Source of the DNA: Alkalicoccobacillus plakortidis
GTDB lineage: Bacteria > Bacillota > Bacilli > Bacillales > Bacillaceae_D
DNA length: 64,000 bases
Direction: 5' to 3'
NCBI RefSeq assembly: GCF_023703085.1
Contig: NZ_JAMQJY010000001.1
Span: 186,001-250,000 of the forward strand
Below the pieces are notes generated by a model that was not told the origin of the DNA, did no database searches, and worked only from the letters and a program-made list of their open reading frames with translations. Positions within the stretch are counted from its first letter, which is position 1; every line of letters starts with the position of its first letter. A program made the position numbers and the translations under genes. Below, piece by piece: positions 39,208-49,123 of this stretch.

Positions 39208-39296
39208 TATAGAGATTGTTTAGATCATGATACTCTCAATTGTAATAAGACGAGTCTAATTTATAACAGTAACTTCGTTTTTCACGGGCTCCTATA

Positions 39297-40918
39297 TTAA
39301 CATTCAATTGTTTCTGCAAATTGGATTTCATCAATTTGAAGTAGACCGTCAATGACTTCTTGGTTAACCAGTTTATCGACGGTTACTAGCATAATGGCTT
39401 GCCCGCCTTCTTCTTGTCTTCCGACTTGCATCGTAGCAATGTTGACATCGTGTGTTGCCAAGAGTTGCCCCATTTTTCCGATTACACCTGGTTTATCATT
39501 ATGCTGGATATAAAGGATATGACCTTCAGGAACAAAGTCAACTGAAAATCCATTCATATTCACAATTCTAGCTCCATATTCCTTAACATATGTTCCTTGA
39601 ATGGAAAATGAACGATCTTCTCCTTTCACAACAGCATGAATAAGGTTCGCATATCCGTATGAATCTGATACGTGTTTTTCCCCAAAACTGATGCCACGTT
39701 CTTTAGCAATTAAAGATGCATTGACGTCATTTACTGCTGCGTCTACTCTTGGCTGAAGGAAACCAGCCATTAAGCTCCGGGTTGTAATTGTGGTTTCAAA
39801 GTCAGCAACATTTCCACTGTAATGGACATCGATCTCTTGAACAGGTGTGCGCATAACTTGTGAAAGAATGTTCCCCATTTTTTTTGTTAATTGATAATAT
39901 GGTTTTACTTTCTCATATACTTCTTTTGAGAGAGTAGGTAAATTGATGGAATTTGTTGCAGGTGATCCTTGAAGAAAATGAAGCACTTCTTCAGAAACCT
40001 GTGATGCTACGTTTAATTGAGCCTCTTTTGTAGAAGCTGCGATATGTGGTGTAGCTATAACATTGTCGTAATCAAGAAGGTCCCGATCCGTTGCTGGTTC
40101 TTCAACAAATACATCAAGTGCAGCACCAGCTACATGTCCAGTTCCGAGATAGTGTTTTAGTGCTTGTTCATCGATGATACCGCCGCGAGCACAGTTAATT
40201 AAAAAGACACCAGGTTTAGTTTTGGCTATATTTTCCATACCTAAAAGTCCTTTTGTTTCTTTTGTAAGCGGAGTGTGAACAGTAATAATATCAGCCACAG
40301 CTAATACGTCTTCTACAGAACCAAGTTCCACACCTAACTTTTCAGCACGGTCTTTTGTTAAAAATGGATCAAACACTAGAAGTTTCATCTCAAACGCTTT
40401 TGCTCTTTGTGCAATTTGAGTACCAATTCGTCCAAAGCCGATAATACCTAATGTTTTTAGACGAAGTTCAGAGCCTTGATATTTGCTACGATTCCACTGG
40501 CCAGCTTTAATTGATGCATTTGCCTGAGGGATGTTTCTAAGTAATGAACTCATCATCGCAAACGTATGCTCTGCTGTCGAAATCGTGTTACCGTCTGGAG
40601 CATTTACAACAACAACACCGTGTTTAGTTGCGGCGTCAAGATCTATATTGTCAACTCCAACACCAGCCTTGCAACTATTTTTAAGTTAGGCATTTTCACT
40701 AACAAATCTTCAGTAACAGTGGTTGCGCTTCGAACAAGTAATGCGTCAAATCTCGATAAGTCATCCACTTCGTCTACATTCTGCTGCACACACTCAACTA
40801 GATTGCTTTCGAGCAAGGGCTGTAAGCCTTCTTTGCTCATTGAGTCAGATACTAAAATGTGATAAACACCGGTTGCATTCTTTTCATTTGTTGTCTCTGC
40901 TACCACTTGCTGTTCCAT
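39297..40918 (-). CDS. serA: D-3-phosphoglycerate dehydrogenase (frame broken)
   Basis: First step of serine synthesis, oxidising 3-phosphoglycerate; about 540 residues. Substrate/NAD-binding domains (LGIIGFGRIGTQIAQRAK; catalytic His in ATPHIAASTKEAQ), the intervening domain, and a C-terminal ACT domain (ILYIQHNDKPGVIGKMGQLL) are present. The frame breaks after NLKIVAR; one base is missing beside CCAGC at 40663-40667 (plus strand), and restoring it gives IVARAGVGVDNIDLDAATKHG. ATG 40918 follows AAGGGAG. Preceded by a T-box leader. Confidence 0.94.
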
Positions 40919-40985
40919 TCTCTTGTCCACTCCCTTTAAGATACTGTAATGCTTTGTCGCGGCGCTGTGAAAGCGTCAAACTATC

Positions 40986-41205
40986 AAAAAAACTCCGCCC
41001 CTCACAACAATTTGTCGTGAGGGGCGGAAGTCCGCGGTACCACCCTCATGATATGAACATGAATGTCCAACTCTACTGGAGAATTTCTCCAAAGACGATA
41101 ACGGGTTAACCCGAATACACCTACTAAAAGTTCAATGTATTAACTCGGAAGGGCTATCCAAAAAGGCTCTTACTGACTTTCACCAACCGTCAGCTCTCTA
41201 AAAAG
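40986..41205 (-). promoter_or_regulatory. T-box leader of serA
   Basis: Reading the minus strand: an AGAGAGCTGACGG stem I start near 41200, a long leader, the T-box core TGGTACCGCGG (complement of 41032-41042), and then a terminator whose CCGCCCCTCAC arm pairs with GTGAGGGGCGG before a T run (40986-41029). T-boxes read uncharged tRNA; with serA downstream, tRNA-Ser is expected, but I could not place the specifier codon with certainty. Confidence 0.92.
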
Positions 41206-41359
41206 AGATTCTTTTTTTCATTCTTCCTCAATGTTTTTATTCATATGAATGATTAAAAGTTCTAATTGTAAGATAACTTATCACACTCGAACTGTAGCTG
41301 TCAACAGACCAAATGTCTAGAATAAACGTAATAAATATAGACAAAAGGAGTGAACGTAA

Positions 41360-42415
41360 ATGGTAACATACACAGTACGTAAGGGTGATACTGTTTCATT
41401 AATTGCCTATAAACACCGTATTCGTCCTATTGATTTAGTCATGCATAACCCAATGATTCGATTTGAACTGGATTATGTGGTTCCTGGACAAAACATTACG
41501 CTTCCAGAACATGCACCATCTAATAGTAAACTTACCGAAGAAGAAGATTTATTATGTGAGTTTGGTTTACAGCAGCTTGAGGAAGACCGCTTAAGCATTG
41601 AACAATTAGGTATTAAAGCGTCTGTCATCGGTTTTTCTGTCATGGGGCAGCCTATTTATGCGTGGACGATTGGAACAGGAAAGAAAAAGTGTTTTTATTC
41701 AGGTGGTTGGCATGCAAACGAATGGCATACATCAAAATTTTTAAGTCGTTTTCTACTTCAGTGTGTTCAAAAATGTGTAACTTCGGATCATTGGCATGGA
41801 TATTCCCTCGTAGAGATCTTTAAGAATATTCAACTGCATATTGTTCCAATGGTTAATCCAGATGGAATTGATTTAGTTTTGCAGGGTGTGTATGAAGATC
41901 ACCCATATAAAAAGCAAATAGTCGAGATCAATCAAGGAATGTCTAGATTTAATCATTGGTCTGCTAATATACGTGGAGTCGACTTAAATCATCAGTGGCC
42001 AGGGTGGGAAAAGGAGGCACAAGGCAGTCCGACTAAGCCTTGGCCACGACATTATGGCGGTCCTCATCCTTTATCAGAACCAGAATCGATTGCTATTTTT
42101 CAATATGTAAAAAAAATAAAACCAGATTATGTGTTGGCCTTTCACTCGCAGGGGCAGGTTATATACTGGGGATACCGAAATCTCGAACCACCGGAAAGTA
42201 AGGAAATGGTGAATAAGCTTTGCCAAGCAAGCTCATACTCAGCCATTCACACAGCTGAAAGTGATGCAGGATTTAAGGATTGGTTTATAAAGGACACCCG
42301 TAAATCAGGCTTCACAATTGAGGTGGGTACAGGCACGAACCCTCTCCCTGCACAATCATTTACAGAAATATGGACAAATAACGTCACACTTGCTTTAAAA
42401 GGATTAACTCTTTAA
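41360..42415 (+). CDS. LysM-M14 peptidase (gamma-D-glutamyl-L-diamino acid endopeptidase type)
   Basis: A 351-residue wall peptidase. One LysM domain (YTVRKGDTVSLIAYKHRI, about 4-45) targets peptidoglycan; the zinc carboxypeptidase domain (from about 85) shows the zinc pair in GGWHANEWHTS, the third ligand in LAFHSQGQ, DLNHQWPGW, and the catalytic Glu in FTIEVGTG. No signal peptide is visible. This resembles Lysinibacillus endopeptidase I, which cuts the gamma-D-Glu-meso-Dap bond. Single gene with its own terminator. Confidence 0.85.
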   Translation: MVTYTVRKGDTVSLIAYKHRIRPIDLVMHNPMIRFELDYVVPGQNITLPEHAPSNSKLTEEEDLLCEFGLQQLEEDRLSIEQLGIKASVIGFSVMGQPIYAWTIGTGKKKCFYSGGWHANEWHTSKFLSRFLLQCVQKCVTSDHWHGYSLVEIFKNIQLHIVPMVNPDGIDLVLQGVYEDHPYKKQIVEINQGMSRFNHWSANIRGVDLNHQWPGWEKEAQGSPTKPWPRHYGGPHPLSEPESIAIFQYVKKIKPDYVLAFHSQGQVIYWGYRNLEPPESKEMVNKLCQASSYSAIHTAESDAGFKDWFIKDTRKSGFTIEVGTGTNPLPAQSFTEIWTNNVTLALKGLTL

Positions 42416-42421
42416 ACAAAA

Positions 42422-42458
42422 TAAAAAAGGCTTCCCCAAGAGGGGATAGCCTTTTTTT
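42422..42458. terminator. Bidirectional terminator between the M14 peptidase and fer
   Basis: AAAAAAGGCTTCCCC pairs with GGGGATAGCCTTTTTTT, flanked by A and T runs, between two convergent genes. Confidence 0.85.
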
Positions 42459-42707
<249 letters not shown>

Positions 42708-42947
42708 TTAAATAAACCTCCATTTCAAGCGAACTATCCTATCTAGACTGTATGTCGTTCATAGGGAGTGTATTTTCTTTATCTATTGTAAAGTCTACCC
42801 GTTATTTTTTCAACTGAATCCGATTAAGAAATAAGAGAAACCATTGAAAAGACAAGAATATCCTCGAAATTACTACTATTTTCACTATCACTTTAAGAAA
42901 TTTGGTACAATAGTAAGAATAGGTTTTAGCAAAATGGGGGACCAAAG

Positions 42948-44000
42948 ATGAAAGAAGAGTTGCTTCTGACAGTCTTACACGCATTCAAAGGAGAGCGGAC
43001 AATATATGGTGCGCTCCATATTTTGCAAGGGACAAAATCAGCCCAGGCTATTCAAGACTGTCACTTTTTTTCACTGTTTTCCTATTATCATCTGTTTCCT
43101 AAGATAACGAGAGCAGAAGTAGAAAGCTTAGTTAAACGGCTTGAAGAAAAAGGCCTACTAAACGTAACAGAGGACGATCGGGCACAGCTGACAAATAAGG
43201 GTATAAATCACACTCTACAATTTTTACAACGTCATCCATTTCTTAAACAACTAAATGGTTGGAAGTACCTTCGGCTAACAGAGTCTTTTTGGCTTCGACT
43301 TACACTACTTATCCAAACATTTACTCATCTTAAAGTAGGGCATACTCAATTTATTCCGCTGACATCAAATAAAGAAATTCAAGTATGGGTAAAAAAACAA
43401 GTGCGAAACCAACACGAACAAGTTGACCTAGTTTTAGAAAATGTATACTCAGATATTGCTGGATTTTTGCATACGTGTACGGAAAAACAAGCTCAAACCT
43501 TTGTGATGCAGCTTAGTTCACCAGTCCAAATTGGTCTGACTCTTTTTCAAACAGCTGCAAAACTCAATTTGGAGTCTGATCATATCACGATATTGCATAA
43601 GGCTACTTTACATAAACTATTTGATGCGTTACATGAAGGTGCCTTTCCCGCTCTTTATCCGTGTATGGACGGAATAGAGAAACAGTATTTCACCACTGAA
43701 ACAGCGGCAAAAACAGCACATTTAATTAAACAGGGATTAACCATTGAGCAAGTTGTTCGTAAGAGAGAATTAAAGCGGAGCACAATTGAAGATCACCTTG
43801 TTGAGCTTGCTCTCTACGACTCTTCATTTTCTATTAAACCGTATCTAACCGCTGATGATTACCACACGATTGTGAAGGTATCTAAAAATCTTGATACGTT
43901 TAAATTAAAACAACTAAGAACTCACCTAGGTGATCAGTTCAGTTATTTTAAGATTCGGTTAGCACTCACTCGAAAGGATTCCTCCTATGGACCTTCATAA
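42948..44000 (+). CDS. ypbB: Helix-turn-helix protein YpbB
   Basis: A 350-residue protein with a C-terminal HTH_40-type domain (HLIKQGLTIEQVVRKRELKRSTIEDHLVELAL) like the one attached to some RecQ helicases. It directly precedes and overlaps recS by 14 bases, as in other bacilli, which suggests it works with the helicase. The N-terminal two thirds is helical without a recognised motif. Confidence 0.88.
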   Translation: MKEELLLTVLHAFKGERTIYGALHILQGTKSAQAIQDCHFFSLFSYYHLFPKITRAEVESLVKRLEEKGLLNVTEDDRAQLTNKGINHTLQFLQRHPFLKQLNGWKYLRLTESFWLRLTLLIQTFTHLKVGHTQFIPLTSNKEIQVWVKKQVRNQHEQVDLVLENVYSDIAGFLHTCTEKQAQTFVMQLSSPVQIGLTLFQTAAKLNLESDHITILHKATLHKLFDALHEGAFPALYPCMDGIEKQYFTTETAAKTAHLIKQGLTIEQVVRKRELKRSTIEDHLVELALYDSSFSIKPYLTADDYHTIVKVSKNLDTFKLKQLRTHLGDQFSYFKIRLALTRKDSSYGPS

Positions 44001-45498
44001 GGAACTAAAACATTGGTTTGGATACTCAGAATTTAGAATGGGGCAGAAGGACATTATTGAATCGTTATTAAAAGGTCAAGATGTTCTCGCGATGCTTCCG
44101 ACTGGAACAGGGAAGTCGATTTGCTATCAGCTACCAGGATTTTTATCAAACGGCTTAACAATTGTTGTATCGCCGCTACTTTCTTTAATGCAGGATCAAG
44201 TCCAGGAATTAAAAAGTAATGGATTAAAACAAATAGCTGCACTCAACAGTATGGTTTCGAATGAAGAGCGTCAGTTTGTTTTAAATCATCTTCACGATTA
44301 TCGGCTCCTTTATCTTTCTCCAGAAATGCTTCAATCTGAGTATGTGTTGTCGAAACTCAAACAAACAAAAGTCAGTTTTTTTATAGTGGATGAAGCTCAC
44401 TGTATTTCTCATTGGGGGAAGTCATTTAGAACGGATTATCGTAAGTTGGCGCCTGTCAGAAGAGCTCTAGCTAATCCACCTTGCCTCGCGATTACAGCAA
44501 CGGCAACAGAGGTGGTCAGAGATGATATTCGAGAACAACTACAGCTGAATAATGTTCAAAGTTATATATACAGTGTAGATCGACCAACGATTGCACTTGA
44601 TATCAAAGAAACAAGTTCAAATAGTACGAAGCTAAAAGAACTGAATGAGTATGTACGTTCCTTAGAGGGGCCAGGTTTAATTTATTTTCAAACTCGCAAG
44701 TGGGCTGAAGCAGCGTCGAGCTATCTTCAACAACAAGGTCACGCAAATGTAAGCTATTACCATGGAGGTATGGTGCATGAAGATCGACTATTAATTCAGC
44801 AGCAGTTTATGAAAGATCAGTTAGATCTTATTTGTTGTACTAGTGCGTTTGGTATGGGGGTTAACAAGTCAAACATCCGTTATGTCATTCATTTTCAGCC
44901 CCCACTTGATCTAGAATCGTTTCTTCAAGAGATTGGCCGTGCTGGACGTGATGGTGAAAATAGTCTTTCCTTGCTTTTATATAGCGCTGAAGACCGTCAA
45001 ATGGCTAAAACAATGATTAAAAAAGATCTTCTTGATAAAAGTCAATTGATACACATCCTCTCTGCATTATCAACTGGTGGTAAGTTGACCTATGCGGAAG
45101 AAAAGTTAATTTATTTACCTGTAAATTGTTCAGATACAGCTTATTCCGTATTACGTTATCAGCTTGAAATGGAAAACTACGTGATACGTGATCAATGGCA
45201 ATCGTTTGATGTTCAGACGGTCTATCCAAAAATAGAAAAAGCACTTACTGAATATGGTCAGGTATTAGAGCAGAGATTGAACAAAATTTGGGAGTGGATT
45301 GAGTCCAATAGCTGCAAGCGACAACAGATCCTTCGTTATTTTGATGAGATTATGCAGAGTAGACCAGATGCATGCTGTTCTTATTGTGGCTTAGATCGTC
45401 TAGAATTAACAAATTCTAAGGTGCACAATCAACAAGCTTCTTCTTTTGAATGGGTAGATCACCTAAATTATGTTTTTCTTAAAGGACACCAACAATGA
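43987..45498 (+). CDS. recS: RecQ-family ATP-dependent DNA helicase (RecS type)
   Basis: SF2 helicase of 503 residues acting 3' to 5' in recombination and repair. Motif I TGTGKS (about 39-44), DEAH in FFIVDEAHCISHWG, motif III ITATAT, and motif VI QEIGRAGRDG are intact. A C-terminal zinc cluster is suggested by SCKRQQILRYFDE and CCSYCG. No HRDC domain, so it matches short B. subtilis RecS (YpbC) rather than YocI/RecQ. It overlaps ypbB upstream and ypbD downstream by four bases. Confidence 0.92.
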   Translation: MDLHKELKHWFGYSEFRMGQKDIIESLLKGQDVLAMLPTGTGKSICYQLPGFLSNGLTIVVSPLLSLMQDQVQELKSNGLKQIAALNSMVSNEERQFVLNHLHDYRLLYLSPEMLQSEYVLSKLKQTKVSFFIVDEAHCISHWGKSFRTDYRKLAPVRRALANPPCLAITATATEVVRDDIREQLQLNNVQSYIYSVDRPTIALDIKETSSNSTKLKELNEYVRSLEGPGLIYFQTRKWAEAASSYLQQQGHANVSYYHGGMVHEDRLLIQQQFMKDQLDLICCTSAFGMGVNKSNIRYVIHFQPPLDLESFLQEIGRAGRDGENSLSLLLYSAEDRQMAKTMIKKDLLDKSQLIHILSALSTGGKLTYAEEKLIYLPVNCSDTAYSVLRYQLEMENYVIRDQWQSFDVQTVYPKIEKALTEYGQVLEQRLNKIWEWIESNSCKRQQILRYFDEIMQSRPDACCSYCGLDRLELTNSKVHNQQASSFEWVDHLNYVFLKGHQQ

Positions 45499-46082
45499 AC
45501 GAAAAACGAAGTACAATTGAGAATATGCCAACTAACATTCTTTATTTAAATGCGTATCTGACTCAGCTGTTTCTGCTATGCGTGTCGGGTATCCTTATTT
45601 GGTTGTTTTATGATTCAGTAGCAAATGTCTTTTTAATCCGTATGTTTGATGTAAGTCAGGCTATGATTTTAGGCAGTGCTTTTGCTATTGGTATCATGGT
45701 GTGTGAGTGGATTTTAATGAAACGTGTAAGCAAGGACGCACTTGATGATGGTGGGATTAACAAACGTTTATTAGGTCAGATGTCGTTGATTCATATGGTA
45801 TTCTTTTGTTTATTTGTGAGTATTGTAGAAGAGCTATTATTTCGAGCTGTACTTCAATCTCTAATTGGGTTAATTGGAGCAAGTCTTTTGTTTGCAATCG
45901 TTCATGTACGATATGTAACAAAACCAATTTTATTTAGTGTCATGATTGCAGTGAGTTTTAGCCTTGGTCTACTTTTTCATTGGACTAATAATATACTAGC
46001 GCCAATTACAGCACATTTTTTGATTAATTTTATATCGGGTTTGTATATTAAATTTTCTAATAAGCCACATTTGGAAGGGTGA
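45495..46082 (+). CDS. ypbD: CPBP (CAAX-type) intramembrane protease family protein YpbD
   Basis: A 195-residue membrane protein with five or six helices. The CPBP/Abi signature is present: EELLFRAVLQSL (EExxxR, about 113-124), then FAIVHVRYV and HWTNNILAPITAHFLINF. Such proteins are putative intramembrane metalloproteases; the substrate is unknown. ATG 45495 overlaps the recS stop. Confidence 0.88.
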   Translation: MNEKRSTIENMPTNILYLNAYLTQLFLLCVSGILIWLFYDSVANVFLIRMFDVSQAMILGSAFAIGIMVCEWILMKRVSKDALDDGGINKRLLGQMSLIHMVFFCLFVSIVEELLFRAVLQSLIGLIGASLLFAIVHVRYVTKPILFSVMIAVSFSLGLLFHWTNNILAPITAHFLINFISGLYIKFSNKPHLEG

Positions 46083-46087
46083 TTTAC

Positions 46088-46288
46088 TTGAGTTCAGCAG
46101 AAAAAAAAACACGGTCAACACATTTTGATGATCAGGAGACTGCATCACTTCCGCCTCGTGGTGAGGTTGGACAGCGCAAGAGACAACGACGGAAAAAAGC
46201 ATCCGCATTCCCGTTAGCTAAGATCTTGTTAATTTTATTTTTATTACTTGTTGGGTTAATGATCTTTTTTGGTCCTCGATTGTTCTAA
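46088..46288 (+). CDS. Short YpbE-like membrane protein lacking LysM
   Basis: A 66-residue protein: polar N-terminus with a basic patch (GQRKRQRRKKAS) and one membrane helix near the end (LAKILLILFLLLVGLMIFF). It occupies the ypbE position. B. subtilis YpbE continues after the helix into an extracytoplasmic LysM domain, which is absent here. The stop at 46288 looks genuine; I see no LysM in any frame behind it. TTG 46088 follows GGAAGGG. Confidence 0.65.
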   Translation: MSSAEKKTRSTHFDDQETASLPPRGEVGQRKRQRRKKASAFPLAKILLILFLLLVGLMIFFGPRLF

Positions 46289-46333
46289 GTTGTAAGTAGG
46301 CTCATAAAATGAGTCTAAAAGGGGACAACATAT

Positions 46334-46762
46334 ATGAGCGTTCATCTTGAATTAAAGGACAACCCCGTTGCAAAAGTGATGATCGATGAATTAATCGTTC
46401 GTAAAAAAAAGCTTGATACTATGGAGAAACTAAAAACCAGAACCTCTATTAGTGTTATCGTTGTCAGTGTAGCATTATTATTATTCGGATTTAATTGGAC
46501 TGGATATGGAGTATTGGGATTGCCTTTTTCAATAAATGGTTCATTTGGTATTATCCTTTTTTTGTGTTCGGCGCTTGGCGTTGCAAGGTTACTTCACTTA
46601 AACAAAAAAACAGATAAGGCAGATCAAGAGTTTGAAGAGTTAAGAGAAGAATTTATTCAACGCTCAGAAGACTTTTGGAAAGAAGACCATCAGTGGAAAA
46701 AAAGAGAATTCACCTTCAATCAATTATTAAAAAAATATGATATTAACGTATTTTATCGATAA
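46334..46762 (+). CDS. ypbF: DUF2663 membrane protein YpbF
   Basis: A 142-residue protein with two central membrane helices (about 38-56 and 66-86) between charged cytoplasmic ends; the DUF2663/YpbF pattern and position after ypbE are conserved in bacilli. Function unknown. ATG 46334 is preceded by a GGGG-type site. Confidence 0.8.
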   Translation: MSVHLELKDNPVAKVMIDELIVRKKKLDTMEKLKTRTSISVIVVSVALLLFGFNWTGYGVLGLPFSINGSFGIILFLCSALGVARLLHLNKKTDKADQEFEELREEFIQRSEDFWKEDHQWKKREFTFNQLLKKYDINVFYR

Positions 46763-46786
46763 CAGGGGTGATCTAGTAAATCGGCT

Positions 46787-46816
46787 TTGACAAGCGCTTA
46801 ATAGATCAGCTAAACT
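46787..46816 (+). promoter_or_regulatory. Candidate sigma-A promoter for the 35-residue membrane peptide
   Basis: A perfect TTGACA, an 18-base spacer and TAAACT lie about 33 bases before the start of the small gene. Confidence 0.6.
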
Positions 46817-46848
46817 AGATGTAAGATGATGTTAGGGAGTGATCAATT

Positions 46849-46956
46849 ATGTCAATGGGTCAATTTTTGGCAGTTCTTGGTTTTGGGGGACTAGCGGTTA
46901 TACTTGCACTATTCATGGCTATTGGTTTATTGAAACTGTCACAGAAAACAGATTAA
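46849..46956 (+). CDS. 35-residue single-span membrane peptide
   Basis: ATG 46849 to TAA 46956. An AGGGAGTG site precedes it. The peptide is almost wholly one membrane helix (FLAVLGFGGLAVILALFMAI) with a short polar end (KLSQKTD). It has its own promoter and terminator, which supports expression. Too short for any family call; function unknown. Confidence 0.6.
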   Translation: MSMGQFLAVLGFGGLAVILALFMAIGLLKLSQKTD

Positions 46957-46961
46957 CCAGG

Positions 46962-46994
46962 TTGATACTCTAAAGCAGGGTATCAGCTTTTTTT
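46962..46994 (+). terminator. Rho-independent terminator after the membrane peptide
   Basis: TGATAC pairs with GTATCA, followed by GCTTTTTTT; it starts six bases after the stop. Confidence 0.75.
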
Positions 46995-47032
46995 CATATA
47001 TTCTTGTAAATCACCTGAGGAGGAATACATAA

Positions 47033-48205
47033 ATGAGTACAATATTTAAACGCTTAGAAGAGTTATATCCAGAGATGGTTGATATCAGAAGGAAACTACA
47101 TGCTGAACCTGAACTTTCTTTTCATGAAGTGAAAACACCGGCATTTATTGCTAACTATCTAGAGGATCTTGGGGTCGAGGTAAAACGGGGTGTTGGTGGT
47201 CGAGGTGTAGTTGGTTATATAAAAGGCGAATTGCCAGGTAAAACCGTAGCATTACGCGCAGACTTTGATGCACTACCTATTCATGAAGACACTGGATTAG
47301 ACTTTTCATCTAATGTGCCTGGTGTGATGCATGCTTGTGGACATGATGGTCATACTGCCACACTTCTTGTCTGTGCAAAAGTACTAATGGAACATCGTGA
47401 TCAGCTAAAAGGTACAATTGTTTTAATTCATCAATTTGCAGAAGAACTAGCTCCTGGTGGTGCTATTGAAATGATTAAAGATGGTTGCCTTGAAGGAGTC
47501 GATGTGATCTATGGAACGCATCTCTGGAATCCGCTTCCTTTAGGTGAAGTTGGGTACCGTTCTGGACCAATTATGGCTGCATCCGACCGGTTTGAAGTAA
47601 CGATACAAGGACGAGGTGGACATGGAGCGGCACCTCACGAAACAATTGACGCAGTTACTGTAGGATCATCTGTGGTGCAAAATCTGCAACATGTTGTTAG
47701 CCGACAAGTAGATCCACTAAAATCTGCAGTTGTCACAACGGCTTCATTTCAGGCAGGTGGACCATTTAATGTTATTGCTGATACTGCTGAGCTCATTGGA
47801 ACCGCTCGTAGTTTTGAAGAAGATGTTCAAGAACTAGTAATCGATAAAATGGAGCAAATGATAAAGGGTGTATGTGAAGGAATGGGGGCTAGTTACACAT
47901 TTAAGTATGTAAAAGGCTACCCTGCCGTTGTAAATGATGGATTTGAAACCGAGCGATTTGCAAAGGTTGCAAAAGAAATTCATTCACCTGAACTTGTTGT
48001 GGAGACAGCACCAGTTATGGGTGGAGAAGATTTTGCTTATTACCTTAAAGAGGTGCCAGGAACCTTTTTCTTTACTGGATCAGGAAACCCAAGTGTTGGA
48101 GCAGATTATCCACACCATCACCCTAAGTTTACATTTGATGAACAAGCCATGCTATTAGCAGGGAAATTGTTAGTTCAAGCTGCGATAACTTATCAAGATC
48201 AATAA
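47033..48205 (+). CDS. M20-family amidohydrolase
   Basis: Zinc or manganese amidohydrolase of 390 residues (N-acyl amino acid amidohydrolase/hippurate hydrolase group). Metal ligands are in ALRADFDALP, HACGHDGHTA, the catalytic EE of HQFAEELAPGGA, and the C-terminal YPHHHPKFTFDE. Length and motif order are normal. ATG 47033 has TGAGGAGG upstream. Substrate unknown. Confidence 0.92.
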   Translation: MSTIFKRLEELYPEMVDIRRKLHAEPELSFHEVKTPAFIANYLEDLGVEVKRGVGGRGVVGYIKGELPGKTVALRADFDALPIHEDTGLDFSSNVPGVMHACGHDGHTATLLVCAKVLMEHRDQLKGTIVLIHQFAEELAPGGAIEMIKDGCLEGVDVIYGTHLWNPLPLGEVGYRSGPIMAASDRFEVTIQGRGGHGAAPHETIDAVTVGSSVVQNLQHVVSRQVDPLKSAVVTTASFQAGGPFNVIADTAELIGTARSFEEDVQELVIDKMEQMIKGVCEGMGASYTFKYVKGYPAVVNDGFETERFAKVAKEIHSPELVVETAPVMGGEDFAYYLKEVPGTFFFTGSGNPSVGADYPHHHPKFTFDEQAMLLAGKLLVQAAITYQDQ

Positions 48206-48278
48206 GATACTAATCATATTACGGGCATTTGTCGCGTGTGTATTGTATATTGGATAAGTAAGAAAAGAGGAGAGACTG

Positions 48279-49079
48279 TTGAAATGGTTCCCTTTAGTGC
48301 CGCTAGCAGGTTTGCTTGCGATTCCACTTTTTAAACGGATGTATGCTACTGCGCATCTAAATCGATTAGTAAAACAAACGATATATTTGGAAGAACTGCC
48401 CGCAGATTTTGATGAGTATAAACTGTTTTTTATCTCAGATGTTCATCGACGTGTCATTTCAACTGAGCTGTTAGATGAGGTTGGTTCATGCGATATGGTT
48501 ATCATTGGAGGAGACTTATTAGAAAAAGGTGTGCCATTAAAACGAATTGAGCAGAATCTACGTTCTTTAGCCTCATGTGGTCCAACTTATTTTGTATGGG
48601 GCAATAATGATGTAGAGATAGATGAAGATACAGTTCGATCCATTCTTCATGCTGCTGTATAAAAGAATTAAATAATTCAACAGATCTGATAAAGAGAAAT
48701 AATAATAGCATGTTGGTAGCTTGGTGGAATAGAGCCTACAGAAGCTGATATGTATACGGATTTGTTAAATGAAGCATCTAAAAGCGAATTTTCAATGTTT
48801 GTTTGTCATTTTCCGGAGGCATTTAAGCAATTACCATATGATCACCCTTTTTCTTTTTTGCTTGTTGGTCATACGCATGGTGGACAAATTAGAATATCAG
48901 GTTTAAGCGTTGCTCCACATGGTTCGATTAAAAAAGTTGGAGATGCAGTTCATTTTGTGAGTAATGGATATGGTACGAGTAAACTTCCTTTACGATTAGG
49001 CGCATTACCGGAAACGCATTTATTCACACTAAAATCAGGTCCAACCTCAATTAAAAGTCCGATTGTTTATCATTTTTAA
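48279..49079 (+). CDS. ypbG: Metallophosphoesterase YpbG (two frame breaks)
   Basis: Calcineurin-like phosphoesterase with an N-terminal anchor, about 266 residues when repaired. FFISDVHRR, IIGGDLLEKG, VWGNNDVE, the CHFPEAF histidine and VGHTHGGQ give the full metal-ligand series. The frame breaks at 48654-48658 (GCTG where GCTGG is expected, giving HAAGIKELNN) and again at GCTTGG 48719-48724 (giving LVAGGIEPTEADMY). The two opposite shifts cancel, so both ends are in the correct frames. TTG 48279 is the start. Sits at the ypbG locus. Confidence 0.88.
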
Positions 49080-49123
49080 GAGCTGAATAAACAAGTTGTC
49101 TATGAGCTTGGAGGGGAACGAAT

